The notes beneath the pieces are model-generated. The model was not told where the DNA came from, did not search any database, and saw only the letters and a program-made list of their open reading frames with translations. The position numbers were made by a program, and so were the translations under genes. Shown in pieces: positions 43,374 through 51,702 of a stretch of DNA of 64,000 nucleotides. Origin of the DNA: Kordiimonas aestuarii (lineage in GTDB: Bacteria; Pseudomonadota; Alphaproteobacteria; Sphingomonadales; Kordiimonadaceae); contig NZ_JAOBPP010000020.1 of NCBI RefSeq assembly GCF_025574465.1, positions 62,001 to 126,000 on the forward strand, given 5' to 3'. How positions within the stretch are numbered: position 1 is the stretch's first letter; every line of letters begins with the position of its first letter.

Positions 43374-44393
43374 TTGTATGGAGCACCACGTCTCGTGAAT
43401 GTGGATCGTCAAAATATTGCCTGCGGTACCGTCATACCGCTTGTAGCTATTATCTCAAACCCCAAGAGCACCACAAATGCGGCACGCATCGATGCTGTGC
43501 GCAAGGTGGTGGATGATAGCCCGAACGTGGTGCATTACGAGCTTGACGGAATTAGCTCGATCCCTGATGCGCTGGAGCTTTTTGCTCGGGCTAACCCTGC
43601 CGTGCTTGTGGTAAATGGCGGCGACGGCACAATCGGTGCTGTGCTTGCGGCACTTTTGCATCGCAATCCGTTTTCGGTGACGCCGCCAATTGCCTACCTG
43701 CCTGGCGGCAAGACCAATATGACAGCAGCGGATCTCGGCTTTAAAGGCCGGCCTGAGCGAGTGCTCAAAAAGTTGATCGCGCTTACAAATGCTGGCAAAC
43801 TTCCAGAACGCCTTACCCGTAAGCACCTTATTGAAATGGATATGGGGGATGGCCAGCCTGCACGCGTCGGCATGTTCTTTGGAACGGCGGGTATTGTCAA
43901 AGGCATCGAATGGTGCCGCCAACACGCTTATGATGCAGGTCTGCCGAACGGACTCGCGCACTTTGTTGCAGTGTCCAAACTGCTTTTGTCTGCTTTTGGC
44001 ATTGGCAAGGATAAAACATTGATGGTCTCGGACCCAATGACAATCACGGTGCCCGGTAGTGGGCGCATGGTTGGCCAGTTCTCGATGGTGATGACGACGA
44101 CCTTGGACAGATTACTGCTTCGCCTCAAGCCTTATGGTAAAGAAGGCAAGGGTGGGCTTCGCTTTTCGGCAGTGGAAGCTGGTGGCAGCAATGTGTTTGG
44201 TGCTATGCGTGGTTTGATTACGGGGGCATATGGTAAAAAGACCATAGATGGCGTGCATACCCGACGGTCAAACGAAATTCGGGTCGAGGGTAGTGACCCT
44301 GTAACACTTGATGGTGAAATATATTACCCTCTGCCCGGAAAGCCGATTATATTAAAAGGCGACCGAACGTTGACGTTTGTTTCCCTAAGGTAA
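43374..44393 (+). CDS. Diacylglycerol-kinase family lipid kinase, candidate ceramide kinase
   Basis: A DAGK-catalytic-type kinase of up to 339 residues. The ATP motif VVNGGDGTIGAVLAALL is near residue 80, preceded by ISNPKST and followed by YLPGGKTNMTAADLG. The start is uncertain: TTG 43374 and GTG 43395 are both possible, the latter with GGAG 11 bases upstream. In a ceramide-forming locus the likely substrate is ceramide, as reported for the Caulobacter enzyme from memory. The next gene starts 6 bases later. Confidence 0.78.
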   Translation: MYGAPRLVNVDRQNIACGTVIPLVAIISNPKSTTNAARIDAVRKVVDDSPNVVHYELDGISSIPDALELFARANPAVLVVNGGDGTIGAVLAALLHRNPFSVTPPIAYLPGGKTNMTAADLGFKGRPERVLKKLIALTNAGKLPERLTRKHLIEMDMGDGQPARVGMFFGTAGIVKGIEWCRQHAYDAGLPNGLAHFVAVSKLLLSAFGIGKDKTLMVSDPMTITVPGSGRMVGQFSMVMTTTLDRLLLRLKPYGKEGKGGLRFSAVEAGGSNVFGAMRGLITGAYGKKTIDGVHTRRSNEIRVEGSDPVTLDGEIYYPLPGKPIILKGDRTLTFVSLR

Positions 44394-44399
44394 GATAAG

Positions 44400-45341
44400 A
44401 TGGCTGCTGATCCGAACAAAGAGATACAAGATTTTATTCTTCAGGAATGGCGCCGCAAAATCCCTGAAGAAGTGACCGTTGCTGCTCAGCGCATCGCAGA
44501 GCGTTTCAATGGTGCGGTATGTGGCATCCTTTTTTATGGGTCCTGCCTGCGCACAGGGGATATCATTGAGAAAGTACTCGACTTCTATGTGATTGTAGAC
44601 ACATACAGCGCGGCGTATGACAATCGTTGGTTGGCGGTTGCCAATCAGGTGTTGCCGCCAAATGTCTTTTACCACGAGACAGAAGTGAATGGTGTCACCG
44701 TCCGGTCAAAATACGCTGTACTTTCCCGCGCGGACCTTGCTTTTCGTGTGCGACCTGAATGCCTGAATGTTTCGGTTTGGGCCCGCTTTTGCCAGCCATG
44801 CCTTTTGATGCTGGCACGGGACGAGGAAACAAAAAAAGATATCGCTTCGGATATCGTTCAGGCTGTTAAAACCATGCTGGGTAGTTATCTGGACCTTGTG
44901 CCCAGCGCGAAAGAATCCCGGGACCTTTGGGTCGGTGCCTTTGAACAGACCTACTCTGCCGAGCTTCGGTCTGAGCGGAGCGGTAAAGGGCTGGAAATCT
45001 ACCTGTTGGACCAGGACCGATACGACGCTCTCACCGCGCTTGTGGAAGAGGTGCTTAATGTGGTGCCTGATCCGTTTCCACCACTCAAACAGCCGTCGCG
45101 CACTGAACGGCTTGCGCCGCGGCTGCGCTGGATGCTGCGTCGCTGGAACGGAAAGGCGGTCAGTTTCCTGCGGCTCGTGAAAGCCTCTGTGACCTTTGAC
45201 GGCGGTATCGACTATCTTGCATGGAAGATAAAACGTCACTCGGGGGTCGAGGTTGAAGTGACCGACCGCATGCGCAGGCGCCCTGTGCTTTCAGGTATTC
45301 GATTGTTTTGGGGGCTAAAGCGCCGGGGCGCGTTCAAATAA
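44400..45341 (+). CDS. Nucleotidyltransferase-like protein, candidate sphingolipid head-group enzyme
   Basis: A 313-residue soluble protein with a Pol-beta-type nucleotidyltransferase beginning: LFYGSCLRTGDIIEKVLDFY, then VIVD. The GS (47-48) is present, but the usual SDxD acid pair is partly replaced (only the second Asp, 61, remains, with Asp67 later). The C-terminal third is basic. It is coupled to the lipid kinase. I cannot name the reaction; addition of a head group to ceramide phosphate is a reasonable inference. A shared terminator follows the stop. Confidence 0.7.
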   Translation: MAADPNKEIQDFILQEWRRKIPEEVTVAAQRIAERFNGAVCGILFYGSCLRTGDIIEKVLDFYVIVDTYSAAYDNRWLAVANQVLPPNVFYHETEVNGVTVRSKYAVLSRADLAFRVRPECLNVSVWARFCQPCLLMLARDEETKKDIASDIVQAVKTMLGSYLDLVPSAKESRDLWVGAFEQTYSAELRSERSGKGLEIYLLDQDRYDALTALVEEVLNVVPDPFPPLKQPSRTERLAPRLRWMLRRWNGKAVSFLRLVKASVTFDGGIDYLAWKIKRHSGVEVEVTDRMRRRPVLSGIRLFWGLKRRGAFK

Positions 45342-45370
45342 AAAAAGGCGCCTTGTCGGGCGCCTTTTTT
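45341..45370. terminator. Bidirectional rho-independent terminator
   Basis: AAAAAAGGCGCC (45341-45352) and GGCGCCTTTTTT (45359-45370) are perfectly complementary around TTGTCG. A T tract follows the stem in both directions, so it serves both the plus-strand kinase/NTase operon and the minus-strand serine palmitoyltransferase operon. Confidence 0.9.
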
Positions 45371-45385
45371 ATGGCATGTAGCCTG

Positions 45386-46588
45386 CTAGGGGTTCAACGC
45401 AAGTCCAACTTTCTCAGCGGTGCGGTTGAAACGGGTGATGATCTCGTCGATCTGTTCTGTTGTGTGCTGTGCACAAACACTGACGCGCATCAGAAATACG
45501 CCAGACGGCGTTGCCGGTGGTGCAGCCATATTGGCGTAGACACCTTCAAGTAGAAGCTGTTCCCAGAAACGGGTGCCGAGCATGGGATCAGGCAGATGCA
45601 CGGCGATGATCGGGCTTTGGGCGTCAGGTGTGGCAAGATGGAAACCCGCCTTCTTGAGCCCGGCATGCAGGCGGCGCGCATTTTCCCACAGGTGAGCCCG
45701 GCGGTTGCCGCTGCGCTTGATTGCCTCGATCGATTTGGTTGCGGATGCAACAACGCTTGGCGGCAGGCTGGCGGTGAAAATGTACGGTCGGCTGACAAGC
45801 CGCAGCACATCAAATTTTGGATGACTGGAGACCGCGAAGCCGCCAACAGTACCAACGGATTTCGAGAAGGTGCCGACGTAGAAATCCACGAGGTGTTCGA
45901 CACCAAGTTGCTCAGCAATGCCACGACCGTTTTCACCACAGAAGCCCATGGAATGGGCTTCGTCCACGAGTGTCATACAGCCATATTTTTTTGCGACTTC
46001 CAAAAGCTCCTTCAGTGGAGCGGCGTCACCAAGCATGGAATATATACCCTCAACCACCAGAAGTTTTCCTGCGTCTTCCGGCAAGCGCTTCAGACGGCGT
46101 TCCATATTTTCGACGTCGTTGTGCCGAAAGCGGACGATGGTTGCGTTACCCATGGAGCAGCCGTCGTAAATAGAAGCGTGGCTGTCGGCATCAATAATGA
46201 CAAAGTCATCCTTGCCACCAAGTGCCGATATCATACCAAGGTTCGCCTGATAGCCAGTGGAAAATACCATGCAGTGTTCCATGCCGTAGAACTCAGCGAT
46301 GGTTGCCTCTAATGCCTTATGGCCGCCATAGGTGCCGTTAAGAACACGTGAGCCAGTAGTTCCGGTACCGAAATTATCCAAGGCTTCTTTGGCTGCTGCA
46401 ACAGCTTCTTCGTTGAAGGTCATACCCATATAGTTATTGGTGCCAGCAAGAATGGTATGTCGACCATCAATCACGGCTTCAGTTTCGGAAATGATTTCTT
46501 CCATCACGACCTTGAACGGGTCAGCTTTCTCAAATGGCAGCGAGTCACGCAGCGCAACCGTTGAGTCAAATTTGTCGAGGAGATCCAC
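45386..46588 (-). CDS. spt: Serine palmitoyltransferase
   Basis: A PLP enzyme of the alpha-oxoamine synthase family condensing an acyl thioester with serine to begin sphingolipid synthesis. The 400-residue protein has NNYMGM, GTGTTGSRVLNGTYGGHKAL, the aspartate/histidine segment LVDEAHSMGFCGENG and the PLP lysine in VGTFSKSVGTVGG near residue 245. The dedicated ACP upstream argues for acyl-ACP as donor. KBL (glycine acyltransferase) is the alternative, but the ACP/ligase/reductase neighbours favour SPT. Confidence 0.92.
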   Translation of the reverse strand: MDLLDKFDSTVALRDSLPFEKADPFKVVMEEIISETEAVIDGRHTILAGTNNYMGMTFNEEAVAAAKEALDNFGTGTTGSRVLNGTYGGHKALEATIAEFYGMEHCMVFSTGYQANLGMISALGGKDDFVIIDADSHASIYDGCSMGNATIVRFRHNDVENMERRLKRLPEDAGKLLVVEGIYSMLGDAAPLKELLEVAKKYGCMTLVDEAHSMGFCGENGRGIAEQLGVEHLVDFYVGTFSKSVGTVGGFAVSSHPKFDVLRLVSRPYIFTASLPPSVVASATKSIEAIKRSGNRRAHLWENARRLHAGLKKAGFHLATPDAQSPIIAVHLPDPMLGTRFWEQLLLEGVYANMAAPPATPSGVFLMRVSVCAQHTTEQIDEIITRFNRTAEKVGLALNP

Positions 46589-46594
46589 GGTTAA

Positions 46595-46840
46595 TCAGCC
46601 CTTGTTGATGATTTTCTCTACGGCATCGGCAACCTGCTCAATGGTCTCGAGTTCGGGCAACAGATTAAGGGGCAAAACGATATCGAACTCGTCCTCAATG
46701 TCTGCGACAAGGTCCATGACAGTAAGAGAATCAAGTTCAAGGTCAGAGGCAAAAGTAACGTCTGGCTTAAGTTCAATGCCCTTCCTGTTGAGTGGGGCAA
46801 TCAATTCATAAATCTTTTCAATGATTTGCTCGTTAGCCAT
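46595..46840 (-). CDS. Acyl carrier protein dedicated to the sphingolipid operon
   Basis: An 81-residue ACP with the phosphopantetheine serine in DLELDSLTVMDLVADIE near residue 38. It lies 6 bases upstream of serine palmitoyltransferase. This is a second ACP type, not the fatty acid synthesis acpP (no fab genes nearby); it probably carries the acyl chain loaded by the acyl-AMP ligase. Confidence 0.92.
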   Translation of the reverse strand: MANEQIIEKIYELIAPLNRKGIELKPDVTFASDLELDSLTVMDLVADIEDEFDIVLPLNLLPELETIEQVADAVEKIINKG

Positions 46841-46910
46841 CCTGTTTGCCTACCTGCGATTTGATTTTTGATAATTTGTTCAACCCCGTCTTATATCGGG
46901 GACAGCGCTA

Positions 46911-47882
46911 TCATAAAAGCCCGTTTTTTCGATACCAGCGAATGGTATCCTCTAGGCCCGCTTTAAGGTCAAATTGCGGCGCCCAATTCTCTAGCTTTGG
47001 TCGACGTGATGCACGCACTGTCCAGTCGCTGTGACATAGGTACCGGGCGGTTGACAGCGTGAGCATCGCTGGCCGGCGCAAGGCCCAGGCCAGAAGGCCG
47101 TTGAGAAATCCAATGAAACCAAGAACCGCAAAGGGTAGGGAGATGATAAACGGCTTCTTCGTGTCTTCGCCACCAAGTGCTTCGGCGACATCGGCCAGAG
47201 TGTAACCACTGGGTTTGCGGTCATCGATCTCTGCAATGGCTCGTTCATTGCCGCCTTGCGCAAAGGCGACGAGCGCCTGCGCCATATCATGGCCATGGAT
47301 CATGGCAAAACGGTTCGTCTTCTTGCCCGGAGCGGGCAGGATACCAAAGCGGGTCGCCTTCAGCAGCTTCAGGATTTCCTTGTCGCCTGGGCCATATATG
47401 GCCGGTGGACGCACGATGGTCCAGCTAAACGGCCAGTCCCGCGCTGTCAGCAGCAGTTCGGATGCAGCCTTGCTGGCTCCATAATGGCTGAGTTGTGGCT
47501 CCCGGGCAGCAAGCGAAGATACGTGAACAACACGCTTTAGACCCTGCTGGCGCGCGGCAGCAAACACACGCTTCGTGCCACCAACATTAATGTCGAAAAA
47601 AGTATCTCGTGATAATGCCTTTGTCAGGGCGGCCATATGCACAAGTGTCTGGGCCTCTGCCATCAGGCGCTCCAAGGCATCCTCGTCTCCCAGGTCCCCT
47701 TTCACCCAGGTGACACCACCCCGATCTTCCTGATCACGCCGCGTAAGTGCACGGACTTTAAAGCCAGCGTTCAGAAAGCAATCGATAGTATGCTGGCCCA
47801 GAAAACCGGTTGCACCTGTGAGCGCAACCGTTGGCTGGAAGGTGTGGGGACCCGATGAGGGGCCATCCGATGATGGGGTCAT
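46911..47882 (-). CDS. NAD-dependent epimerase/reductase family protein, candidate ceramide reductase
   Basis: An extended short-chain dehydrogenase of 323 residues. The Rossmann motif VALTGATGFLGQHTID is at residues 18-33 and the catalytic YxxxK is in SHYGASKAASELLL near 155. In the Caulobacter-type pathway a related protein (CerR) reduces the 3-keto group of ceramide; the position between the acyl-AMP ligase and ACP/SPT genes supports the same role. It follows the ligase by 12 bases. Confidence 0.82.
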   Translation of the reverse strand: MTPSSDGPSSGPHTFQPTVALTGATGFLGQHTIDCFLNAGFKVRALTRRDQEDRGGVTWVKGDLGDEDALERLMAEAQTLVHMAALTKALSRDTFFDINVGGTKRVFAAARQQGLKRVVHVSSLAAREPQLSHYGASKAASELLLTARDWPFSWTIVRPPAIYGPGDKEILKLLKATRFGILPAPGKKTNRFAMIHGHDMAQALVAFAQGGNERAIAEIDDRKPSGYTLADVAEALGGEDTKKPFIISLPFAVLGFIGFLNGLLAWALRRPAMLTLSTARYLCHSDWTVRASRRPKLENWAPQFDLKAGLEDTIRWYRKNGLL

Positions 47883-47894
47883 GCCTTTTGTAAC

Positions 47895-49646
47895 CTAGCT
47901 TGCGAGCGCCTGCAGGTTCCCGGACAGATATTGATTGCGGGCCTTCACGCGGCTCAGTTTACCGCTGGATGTTCGCGGCAGGGAACGCGGCGGCACGAGC
48001 TCAATCATACAATTGATGCCGGTCGCTTTCTGAATGTGCCGCTTGAGATCTTCAACAAATTTGAGGCGATCCGAGGATTCCGAGAAACGGCACTGGGCCA
48101 GAATCATTGGTACTTCTTCAGCATTTTCACCCGGCACAGAGATTGCGGCAACATCGCCTGTCTTCACACCGGGTAGTTGTTCGGCAGCCCATTCAATGTC
48201 CTGTGGCCAGTGGTTCCGTCCATTGACAATGATCATATCCTTGGCGCGGCCAACGATATAAATACAGCCTTCCTTCATGTATCCCATATCTCCGGTGTCA
48301 AGCCAGCCCTCGGGGCTCAGCACCGCACGTGTGGTCTCGGGATCGTTGAAATATTCACGCATGACCGAAGTGCCGCGCAAATAAACTCTACCAACCTGTC
48401 TGTCGGGCAGCGCCTTGTCTTCTTCGCTGCGGATCTCAATGTCGTATTCCGGAAGCGGCTTGCCGCAATTGACGACCTCCCGAATACGGGCGTTGTCGTC
48501 TTTGCCGTTGACAAGCACGTGTTTGTCCCCGGTCAGGGCAGCTTCTTCAATAAGGTCAACCTCAAGGCCAACGCCTACTGCACCAAAGCTGACGCCCAGT
48601 GTGCATTCGGCCAGTCCATAGCTTGGCAGGAAGGCTTCCCACTTGTAGCCGATGGGCGCGAAGGTCTCGTAGAAATAGCGCAGCACATCGGGGCGGATCA
48701 TTTCTGCGCCACAACCAGCGACACGAACGCTGGAGAGGTCAAGATCCTCAAGGGCGCTTGAACGCAGAGCAGCACGGCGCGCACAGATATCAAAGCCGAA
48801 GGTAGGGCTATAGGTTATGGTGCCCTTGTTCCGTGTGATGACCCGGAGCCAGCTTAAGGGACGACGGGCGAATTCCTCCGTCGGGATAAAGTCGACGGAA
48901 ACCTGACATGTCAAGGTAGTCAACAGCGTACCTACAAGGCCCATGTCGTGATAAAACGGCAGCCACGAAACACAGCGGTCATCTTCGTTGAGACCAACGC
49001 CGTGGTAGCCCATGCCGTGCGTATTCGACAACAGTGAACGATGAGTTACAGAGACACCATGCGGGAAGCGGGTACTACCGGAACTATACTGCAGGTAAGC
49101 CAAATCATCCGGCACAGGCAGACGGAGGCCGCCATCGCCTTTTTGTGCCATATAATCGTCATAGGAGCCAGTGAAGCGGAGGTCGAGACCTTCGGTCGCT
49201 TCCTCGATAATCTCTGCCATGAATTCTGGTGCCATAAGGCCGTTTGCCGCACAGCTCTGCATTTGCATCTGTAGCTGGGATACGTAACCGTCCTTGCCGC
49301 CAAAGCTGGTGGGTAACGGCAGGGGGACTGGCAGGACGCTTGCGTATTGGCAGCCTACGAAAAAGGCAACAAAATTGGCGCTGGTCTCTGCAATGAGGGC
49401 GATGCGGTCGCCTGCTTCAAAGCCCATGGCTACAATCTTGCGGCCAAGAACTTCGGCGCGGTCACGCACTTCTTTCCACGTTACAGAATCGGTCAAGTCA
49501 CCGCGGGCATTATAGAAATTAGCCCCACGCACCCCCTTGGCTGCATACTCTATCGCTTCAACAAGCGTGTCAAAATCCGCATAACGCCGCTCGAGCGTAG
49601 GATCTTGTGTAGGTGTCTCTACCTTCATAACGTTGGCTTCAACCAT
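47895..49646 (-). CDS. Fatty acyl-AMP ligase / acyl-ACP synthetase of the sphingolipid pathway
   Basis: Activates a fatty acid as acyl-AMP and, by context, loads the dedicated ACP. The 583-residue form starting at 49646 is preferred; a longer frame upstream is probably unused and an ATG at 49628 is possible. The motifs are YLQYSSGSTRFPHGVSVTH (P-loop, with His where Lys is common), LPFYHDMGLVG, and the C-terminal FAAL signature DMIIVNGRNHWPQDIEW with the catalytic lysine in RTSSGKLSR. The first gene of the operon; its promoter lies in the gap before 49940. Confidence 0.9.
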   Translation of the reverse strand: MVEANVMKVETPTQDPTLERRYADFDTLVEAIEYAAKGVRGANFYNARGDLTDSVTWKEVRDRAEVLGRKIVAMGFEAGDRIALIAETSANFVAFFVGCQYASVLPVPLPLPTSFGGKDGYVSQLQMQMQSCAANGLMAPEFMAEIIEEATEGLDLRFTGSYDDYMAQKGDGGLRLPVPDDLAYLQYSSGSTRFPHGVSVTHRSLLSNTHGMGYHGVGLNEDDRCVSWLPFYHDMGLVGTLLTTLTCQVSVDFIPTEEFARRPLSWLRVITRNKGTITYSPTFGFDICARRAALRSSALEDLDLSSVRVAGCGAEMIRPDVLRYFYETFAPIGYKWEAFLPSYGLAECTLGVSFGAVGVGLEVDLIEEAALTGDKHVLVNGKDDNARIREVVNCGKPLPEYDIEIRSEEDKALPDRQVGRVYLRGTSVMREYFNDPETTRAVLSPEGWLDTGDMGYMKEGCIYIVGRAKDMIIVNGRNHWPQDIEWAAEQLPGVKTGDVAAISVPGENAEEVPMILAQCRFSESSDRLKFVEDLKRHIQKATGINCMIELVPPRSLPRTSSGKLSRVKARNQYLSGNLQALAS

Positions 49647-49939
49647 AATTGTCCCGGCATACCTTAGCCGGACCCTACAAAAACAACAATAGCAAGCCTT
49701 GGAACGTCCGAGGCTATGACTAAAACTCAAACCGGCACGGTAAGCCTATGGCCAAAAAACTCTTGCTTTCGACCAGCTTTACCCTGTTCACTCACGAACG
49801 GTCGCGTGCCTGGATATTAGGGCTGAATTACATTCTGTATGCGGGCTGCGCAAGTTAATTCTGGCCTAAATCGCACGCGGCAGGGCTGGATAGGGTAGGA
49901 TTGCGGCCAAAAAATGACAACTGAAAGTGCGAGGATACA

Positions 49940-51136
49940 GTGGTGGATATGGGGTTTGGCGAAGATGCGCTAAATTGTGTGAGAGCGGAAACACCGGGTG
50001 TTTTGAGGCGGTTACACTTGGATAACTGCGGTTCCTCTCTAATGCCCACACCTGTCCTTGCGACGCTAAGGCAGCATCTGGAACTTGAGCAAAATGTTGG
50101 CGGATATGTGGCTCATGAGCAACAGTCTGTTGCGCATGAGCAAGTATATGCCTCTCTCGCCAAACTTTTGGGGGGCACTTCCGATAATTACGCGCTGACA
50201 AGTAGCGCGGTTGACGCCTGGAATAAGGCTTTTTACAGCGTGCCTTTTGAGACAGGCGACAATCTGGTCACCGCATTTAACGAATATTGCAGCAACTATG
50301 TCGCGTTCCTGCAGTTGTCGAAGCGACTTGGTATTGAAGTACGGGTTGCAAAAGCTGGCCCCGATGGCAAACTGGACCTCAAACACCTCGAAAATCTTGT
50401 CGACAAGCGAACAAGGCTTATTGCTGTCGCACAGACTCCGTCTTCCAGTGGGCAGATCAACCCGGTCGCCCGGATTGGCCGCATCGCGCAGGCTCATAAC
50501 ATCCTTTATCTGTTGGACGCCTGCCAGGCAGTGGGGCAGTTGCCAGTAAATGTGCATGAGATTGGCTGTGATATGCTCACCGGTACTTCGCGAAAATTTA
50601 TGCGGGGCCCACGAGGTGTTGGCTTCCTTTATGCCAGTGATAAAGCGCTTTCAAGGCTTGAGCCTGCCATGTTGACAAACCAGTCCGCAGCGTGGGTAGC
50701 AAATGATCGTTATGAACTGCGCCGCGACGCCCGGATGTTTGAAGATTGGGAGCGCGGTGTCGGGAACCAGCTTGGTTTTGGTGCTGCGGTTGATTATCTC
50801 CTCCATCTGGGGCCAGCGCGCGTGTTTGAACGCACACAGTCTGTGGCTGCTGATTTGCGATCGAAGCTCTATTCTATAAAGGACGTTGCGGCGACATGTC
50901 CGGCGGATGCATCAGCCGCCATTATCACTTTCAATAAAAAAGGCCTGACAGCCGCTGAGGTCAAAAAACGGCTTGAGGAGCAGGATATCGCTGTTCAGGT
51001 GGCAAGTGTGGTGCACACCCGGCTTGACCTTGGCGCGCGCGGCGTTGAGACAACAGTGCGGGTTTCCCCACACTATTATAATACCCATGAAGAAATAGAC
51101 CGTTTTGTTGGGGCGGTTGACGCGCTCACCGCATGA
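49940..51136 (+). CDS. Aminotransferase class V-fold PLP enzyme
   Basis: A 398-residue cysteine-desulfurase-like fold type I enzyme. The PLP lysine is in TGTSRKFMRGPRGVGFLY near residue 220; QTPSSSGQINPVARI and DACQAVGQLPVNV are the preceding family segments. The first GTG at 49940 follows GAGG. The substrate is not evident; it may be a lyase or an aminotransferase. It diverges from the sphingolipid operon and overlaps recX by 4 bases. Confidence 0.85.
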   Translation: MVDMGFGEDALNCVRAETPGVLRRLHLDNCGSSLMPTPVLATLRQHLELEQNVGGYVAHEQQSVAHEQVYASLAKLLGGTSDNYALTSSAVDAWNKAFYSVPFETGDNLVTAFNEYCSNYVAFLQLSKRLGIEVRVAKAGPDGKLDLKHLENLVDKRTRLIAVAQTPSSSGQINPVARIGRIAQAHNILYLLDACQAVGQLPVNVHEIGCDMLTGTSRKFMRGPRGVGFLYASDKALSRLEPAMLTNQSAAWVANDRYELRRDARMFEDWERGVGNQLGFGAAVDYLLHLGPARVFERTQSVAADLRSKLYSIKDVAATCPADASAAIITFNKKGLTAAEVKKRLEEQDIAVQVASVVHTRLDLGARGVETTVRVSPHYYNTHEEIDRFVGAVDALTA

Positions 51137-51702
51137 AAAAGCAGGGCAAGAGTTATAAACCAAAGAAAGTAAGTGCCGGATATCTTGAACGCGCGGCCCT
51201 TCACTATCTGGGGCGCTTTGCGAGCTCGGAAGAAAACCTGCGCCGGGTGCTGGAGCGTAAGGTGAGGCGCCGCAATGAAGAGAATGCCCCGCCGACGGAT
51301 GAACAGGTGGGCTGGATTGATGATGTAGTCAAAAAATGTGCTGGGTATGGCTATGTGAATGACGAGAGCTATGCCCGACAACGCGCAGAAGGATTGCTCA
51401 GGAAAGGCAAACCCACCCGCCAGATTATGCAGGACCTCCGTTACAAAGGGGTGGAGCAAGAGGTGGCTGAAACCACCGTCAATAACCTTGTCGACGAAGA
51501 GAGAGACGCTAAAGCAGATGAACTGGCCGCGGCGGCCTATGTGCGGCGGCGCCGCTTTGGGCCATACAGGCGGCAGGGGCATGATATTGAGGGCAGGCGA
51601 GAGAAAGAGATCGCGTCCATGATGCGTGCTGGTTTTTCTTATGGCTTGACGACACGCACCCTTGATTCCAGCCAGGATGAACTTGAAGCGTTGCAGCCCT
51701 AG
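51133..51702 (+). CDS. recX: RecX-like regulatory protein
   Basis: RecX restrains RecA filaments. The 189-residue helical, basic protein has the family's repeated three-helix pattern: ALHYLGRFASSEENLRRVLE, YGYVNDESYARQRAEGLLRK and RQIMQDLRYKGVEQEVAETT. Its start overlaps the aminotransferase stop (ATGA), so it is translated from the same message. recA is not in the window. Confidence 0.85.
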   Translation: MKKQGKSYKPKKVSAGYLERAALHYLGRFASSEENLRRVLERKVRRRNEENAPPTDEQVGWIDDVVKKCAGYGYVNDESYARQRAEGLLRKGKPTRQIMQDLRYKGVEQEVAETTVNNLVDEERDAKADELAAAAYVRRRRFGPYRRQGHDIEGRREKEIASMMRAGFSYGLTTRTLDSSQDELEALQP

